From Lunasporangiospora selenospora (lineage: Eukaryota; Mortierellomycota; Mortierellomycetes; Mortierellales; Mortierellaceae), in the NCBI GenBank assembly GCA_015680635.1, contig JAABOA010000029.1, forward strand, positions 17,292 through 29,057: DNA of 11,766 nt. The letters are read 5' to 3'. The stretch's first letter is position 1, and every line of letters starts with the position of its first letter. The notes beneath the pieces were generated by a model. The model worked only from the letters and a program-made list of their open reading frames with translations, searched no databases and was not told the origin of the DNA. Both the position numbers and the translations under genes were made by a program. Shown in pieces: positions 8,631 through 11,766 of the stretch.

Positions 8631-9513
8631 GGACGTTTTTGTTTCCCTTTAAGTTTGTTCCTTGATATTTGTGGCTGTCACCGAGGGTAAGGGTGAGATT
8701 TCCTTTTCTCTGACCAAGCTGTTTTGGGTCATCGCATTCATGTTGTTGTGTGCAAGAACCAGCTCCACGAAAGCGTACAGCTGTCCCAGCCCTCTGGATA
8801 TGTTTTTGTTTTTTCAACCACTTCTCCTAGTCTTTGGACTCGCCACATGGATTCAAACAAAGAGCTCATGCCTTTGTGATACCCGTGATTGCTTCTCTGG
8901 AATTCTCAATTCGTATCTTAGGAGTTTTCGACTGGACCCGTGGTCCCCTGTGGAATACCCGCTGACATTCACTTCACAAAACACCTAAATGGTGACCAGG
9001 AGCAAGACAATTCAACTATTGGTTCTTGTACCAACACATGGATATTCACACAGATCGTAAGTCTCCAAACTTACTCTCCAAAACTCAATGACACGGGCAT
9101 ATTGAAGGATGGTGCTTTTCGATTTTCCTAACGCCATTGTCGTGATATCCTTCTCAAATTTTAGTCGCTTGCGTTGAATAACATCATTCAGTGTCTCAGA
9201 CCACAGAGTCTCCTGTAATCTTTTGGTCTTGCGGGCAACCTTTTTCAATGGTTCTCGAGGTAGCTGCAAGCTATTCCCGCTTGAATTGTTTTCTATCAAC
9301 GTATCATAAAAAAGCGTAAACATGAGGGTAAAGAACACCTGTCGTGTAGATGCAGATATCTACACATCAGATAACTTGGATACCATTATCAGCTTCGATT
9401 TGCTTCCTTGGATGCCCTCGTTTGCGTCATATTGGAAGCTCTGGTGCTTGTATATTGTCAGGCTGCACTGAATGTCATTCCCGAGGCCATTTATGAGGCT
9501 CCTGGGGTCGCTC

Positions 9514-9549
9514 TTGAGGCTGTTCTTGAGGCTGTTCTTGAAGCTGTTC
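9514..9549. repeat. 12-bp tandem repeat, three copies
   Basis: TTGAGGCTGTTC at 9514-9525 and 9526-9537, and TTGAAGCTGTTC at 9538-9549. On the minus strand it encodes a Q-E-Q-P/L unit within the Gln-rich remnant; on the plus strand it would read L-E-A-V. Confidence 0.75.
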
Positions 9550-9810
9550 CCGAGTGTGCCCTAGTGGTTGAGTTAGGGGATTTTTTTCGATACTCTAGTC
9601 ACACTCGAGGCAGCTTTCATTGTTCTATCCCCAGGAGTTGATCAGAATTTTTGTTTGGTTAGTGTTCCTGAAGTGGCTCCTGAAGTCTCATTGGAGACTC
9701 TTCGTCTGGAGTTTGCTCCCGAGATTGAGAGAGGTCATTGTCTGGAGGTTGCTTCTGTTGTAGTAGCGGCTCACCCTGCTCCTGCAAGGACAGCTGTCTT
9801 AAAAACGCGT

Positions 9811-10165
9811 GGTACTAGACTCATGTGGACTACTTGGAGCGTTGAGATGGCGCTTTATGGAAGTGGTTCATTATCAGAGTCCCTCGGCCACAGCGTTCTC
9901 ACAAGCATAGGAATGTACAAGAGTGTTGCTCGCCCTCCAAGGTAACGTTCCATGGCAGATAGGGGAAGGTTTCTTGTTGCTCAAGGTATATAAAAAGAGT
10001 GAGGGCTGGTAAGCGACAATATTTTGGGATCCAAAGCCTAGGATAGAGTGACTAAAGGCTCTATTCAGAAGTACATCCCCAATTGATAGTAGAAAACTCT
10101 GTTTTATATAAAAATAAATCCAACTACACCTAAAGGATTGGCCTAAATCTAGCCCCCTCATCCCC
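9811..10165. other. Spacer downstream of gene D
   Basis: Holds gene D's likely 3' UTR, rich in A/T around 10100-10125. A plus-strand GTATATAAAAAG at about 9986-9997 looks like a TATA box but has no plus-strand gene after it. No gene supported. Confidence 0.45.
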
Positions 10166-11766
10166 TTAAAAGTCATAATCCGCACAAAACTCGATCACAT
10201 TTGCAGTGCACTCTTCTGGACTTCCCTGGTACACACCAGCCTCCGCTGCAGCCTTAAAGATATCAGAATCAAGTGTCTCTCGCTTGGCATACCTGATGGT
10301 TGCAAGAACCTTCAGCAATCTCCTTTCCTCCTCAGCATTCTTGCTTTTGACTGGGGCACCACAGACTGCCAGCCTTCTTTCGAGATTCAGTTTAGTTATC
10401 TCCAGTGCTTTCACTTCTTCTCTCAGTGCATCAACGGTTGATTTGAACCTATTGCGACGCTTGGCATACAATTTTGCGTTGTAGTGTCCTCTCTTGAAAG
10501 CCTCTCTTGTGATCTTAATCTTCCAGTGATTGTAGCCATGCCCTCCATCTAGAAGCTCAACTTGATAACCATGCTTTCCTTCATTGATCGCGTCAATTGC
10601 ACAGGGCAAGTCGGATGCCTGAAATATGATAGGAGCTATCGTGAACGGCGCAAAGTCTGAAAACTTCCAGCTGGCATGACTTGTCTTCTCGTCAAGGAAT
10701 TCGAGGGTATCAGTGTCTAAACGATAGAGATCGGATCTTTTCTCGATGTATTCACTTCTGGTGTTTTCGAGCGCGAGCTTGAGCTCCTCTGCCTCTTTTT
10801 CAGCAGCGTTGCTTCTGGCTAGATTGTTGTTGAAAATCTGCTGTTGAATAAACCTCTCATCCTTCAAGCAGGTCATAATAACAACATTATCGACATCACG
10901 CATCCACTTGGTTTTGGAGAGTCGCATTTGATCCGTGGATACTGGAACATTCATCTCTGCAAGTGAAAGGAGTTCTCGGATGTCGGTCAATCTCTTGTAA
11001 TTTAGAACAGGTCTCTCCTCCTCGAAATCCGAATTGATGGCGAAATGGCGCGCCTCCTGACCCATGATATGATTCAGATCCCTCTTCCGACTAGTGAAAC
11101 CACTGTACCCATGAGAATCTGGATGCAGCTTCCTGTAATCCACCTTCGTGTGGACAAATGCAATGAGACCTCTCATCTCCTTAAAGATGTTGCGGTAATC
11201 CTCTAAAGCTCTTCGAACACCTGGAGTTAGCGGAACTCCATTCGAAATGGTGATGATGACCAGGTCGATTTTTTGTGTCATGGATAGAGACTCTAGAATC
11301 TTGGCAGTGTTCTTCACGTCATTACCATTGGAGTCCTCAAGTCCTGGAGTATCAAAGATGCGAATATTGTACTCGCCTGGAGAATCCGGTCCGCGCATGA
11401 GAATCTCCATATCTTCGCGGTTAATATTTCTCCGGTACTTTGATAGGTTTCTGGAGCCTAGGAGTCCCTCGACATCGACCACACCTTCATTTGTCCAAGG
11501 TTCATCATGAGGATTCCCTTCTATATTCTGGTGTTGGTTCTCGGTGTAGACCAGGTCGTATTCAGGAATATGAGACTTGAACTCACAGACTTCGACGTTC
11601 TCGGTGTGAGGCTTGTTGCCATTTCCGATTTTGCTGTATTCGATTTCTCTGTCTGGATCGAAGTACCCTTGGAAGGCCTCAGTCAGAGTAGACTTTCCGG
11701 ATTGAGATGGCCCAATGGTAAGGATACTGAGGTCCCTTTTGTTTTGACCATCCCCAGCCGCTCTCG
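10166..11766 (-). CDS. Gene D: AIG1/GIMAP-like P-loop GTPase, 5' end outside the window
   Basis: Fourth paralogue. The frame is open to the window edge, so 532 residues plus the stop are seen and the start and any 5' exons are missing. G1 GPSQSGKST is at 11687-11713. The G2 Thr is in a KPHTENV context where B and C have SESCTK. G3 DTPGLED is at 11333-11353, and G4 TKVD at 11138-11149 is the only canonical (N/T)KxD-like G4 in the array. FAINSDFEEERP follows, then MRLSKTKWMRDVDNVVI, a charged helix with TDTLEFL, a GGHGYNHWKIKITREAF module, coiled coil, and AEAGVYQG before the stop at 10166-10168. It lacks the FFPSRRP motif of A and C and ends soon after the last motif, like A and unlike B and C, which carry about 20 more residues (YNPADGEEVPL type). 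It is separated from C by decayed sequence and may be the copy closest to the ancestral biochemical state. Confidence 0.88.
   Translation of the reverse strand, partial: RAAGDGQNKRDLSILTIGPSQSGKSTLTEAFQGYFDPDREIEYSKIGNGNKPHTENVEVCEFKSHIPEYDLVYTENQHQNIEGNPHDEPWTNEGVVDVEGLLGSRNLSKYRRNINREDMEILMRGPDSPGEYNIRIFDTPGLEDSNGNDVKNTAKILESLSMTQKIDLVIITISNGVPLTPGVRRALEDYRNIFKEMRGLIAFVHTKVDYRKLHPDSHGYSGFTSRKRDLNHIMGQEARHFAINSDFEEERPVLNYKRLTDIRELLSLAEMNVPVSTDQMRLSKTKWMRDVDNVVIMTCLKDERFIQQQIFNNNLARSNAAEKEAEELKLALENTRSEYIEKRSDLYRLDTDTLEFLDEKTSHASWKFSDFAPFTIAPIIFQASDLPCAIDAINEGKHGYQVELLDGGHGYNHWKIKITREAFKRGHYNAKLYAKRRNRFKSTVDALREEVKALEITKLNLERRLAVCGAPVKSKNAEEERRLLKVLATIRYAKRETLDSDIFKAAAEAGVYQGSPEECTANVIEFCADYDF

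Larger units (their letters stand above)
8623..9810 (-). pseudogene. Decayed minus-strand gene: Q/E/P-rich tail plus a possible recombinase-like core-binding segment
   Basis: Read on the minus strand from high to low coordinates. About 9659-9808 codes a Gln/Glu/Pro-rich stretch (QEQGEPLLQQKQPP, then LQEPLQEH and a stop). About 9490-9555 codes (QEQP)-type repeats followed by ERPQEPHKWPRE and TGA; the frame then has two more TGA stops. About 9077-9338 codes a basic helical segment (LPREPLKKVARKTKRLQETL ... KSTILQYARVIEFWR) ending exactly at a GTAAGT donor (9071-9076). After an acceptor in CACCATTTAG, an in-phase continuation (VFCEVNVSGYSTGDHG) is possible, and another short splice leads to the frame ending at 8623. 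The STxxxYxRxIxxW pattern is like the SAM-like N-terminal domain of tyrosine recombinases (Crypton-type elements or phage integrases), but no catalytic R-H-R-Y is visible. I read it as a broken gene or mobile-element fragment; a live multi-exon gene is less likely. Confidence 0.35.

Noticed and set aside
8662-8988. Plus-strand frame with hydrophobic stretches, possible membrane protein
   Set aside because: It starts at TTG, has no family signal, and lies antisense to the better-looking minus-strand remnant.
9408-9945. Plus-strand frames with L-E-A-V repeats
   Set aside because: The same 12-bp repeat reads as QEQP on the minus strand, where flanking codons also look coding, so the plus reading is probably a shadow.
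1-11766. CRISPR array, rRNA or bacterial mobile element
   Set aside because: No regularly spaced repeats, no rRNA-like sequence and no bacterial gene layout; spliceosomal introns point to a eukaryote.

Overview
The window looks like nuclear DNA of a filamentous fungus. Genes are split by short introns with GT(A/G)AGT-type donors, ACTAAC/TTAAC-type branch sites and YAG acceptors, there are TATA-like promoters, and spacers are short. No bacterial operon signals, tRNA or rRNA are visible. Expanded families of AIG1/GIMAP-like GTPases in tandem suggest Mortierellomycota (Mortierella and relatives). That placement is inference from family knowledge, not proof.

The main content is a head-to-tail array of four divergent paralogues, all on the minus strand: gene A (540-2491), gene B (3056-5018), gene C (5464-7787) and gene D (10166 to beyond 11766, cut by the window edge). 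Each has an N-terminal P-loop GTPase domain: G1 GxSQSGKST, a G2 threonine, and G3 DTPGL(D/E)D followed by a hydrophobic beta strand. G4 is TKV(D/N/S/E). A conserved block MRLxKTxxxRxxDxxVI follows, then a charged helical stretch. Next comes a C-terminal module with the pattern GGxGxxxWxxxIxR.xFxxGxYxxKFxxxxxNR in A-C (D varies slightly), a second coiled-coil stretch, and a closing motif (A.(A/E)(A/G).VY(E/Q)G...C). The genes probably arose by tandem duplication that included promoters: two spacers carry the same GC-rich block and the introns share sequence.

Intron reconstruction shows more than single open frames do. B and C begin with a 20-nt first exon (M-x-x-x-D-P) ending in phase 2. C then has a 300-nt middle exon coding an acidic, Ser/Pro-rich tail. 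A has a related 144-nt middle exon, and B has either none or a hidden 69-nt one. All these middle exons are phase 2-2, so they can be gained, lost or skipped without breaking the frame. Gene A's only obvious first exon (2446-2491) is one base out of phase with the rest.

The array is interrupted between C and D by about 2.4 kb of decayed sequence. A plus-strand cysteine-rich gene or remnant (about 8008-8488) appears frame-shifted at a TGGA microsatellite and is followed by AATAAA. A minus-strand remnant (about 8623-9810) codes Gln/Glu/Pro repeats, then a basic helical stretch that weakly resembles the N-terminal core-binding domain of a tyrosine recombinase. It is broken by stops. The rest (1-539, spacers, 9811-10165) holds untranslated and promoter sequence and short repeats.

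The four proteins most likely act as cytosolic, possibly membrane-associated oligomerising GTPases with variable N-terminal tails. A defence-like role, by analogy with animal GIMAP and plant AIG1/IAN proteins, is a reasonable but untested inference.
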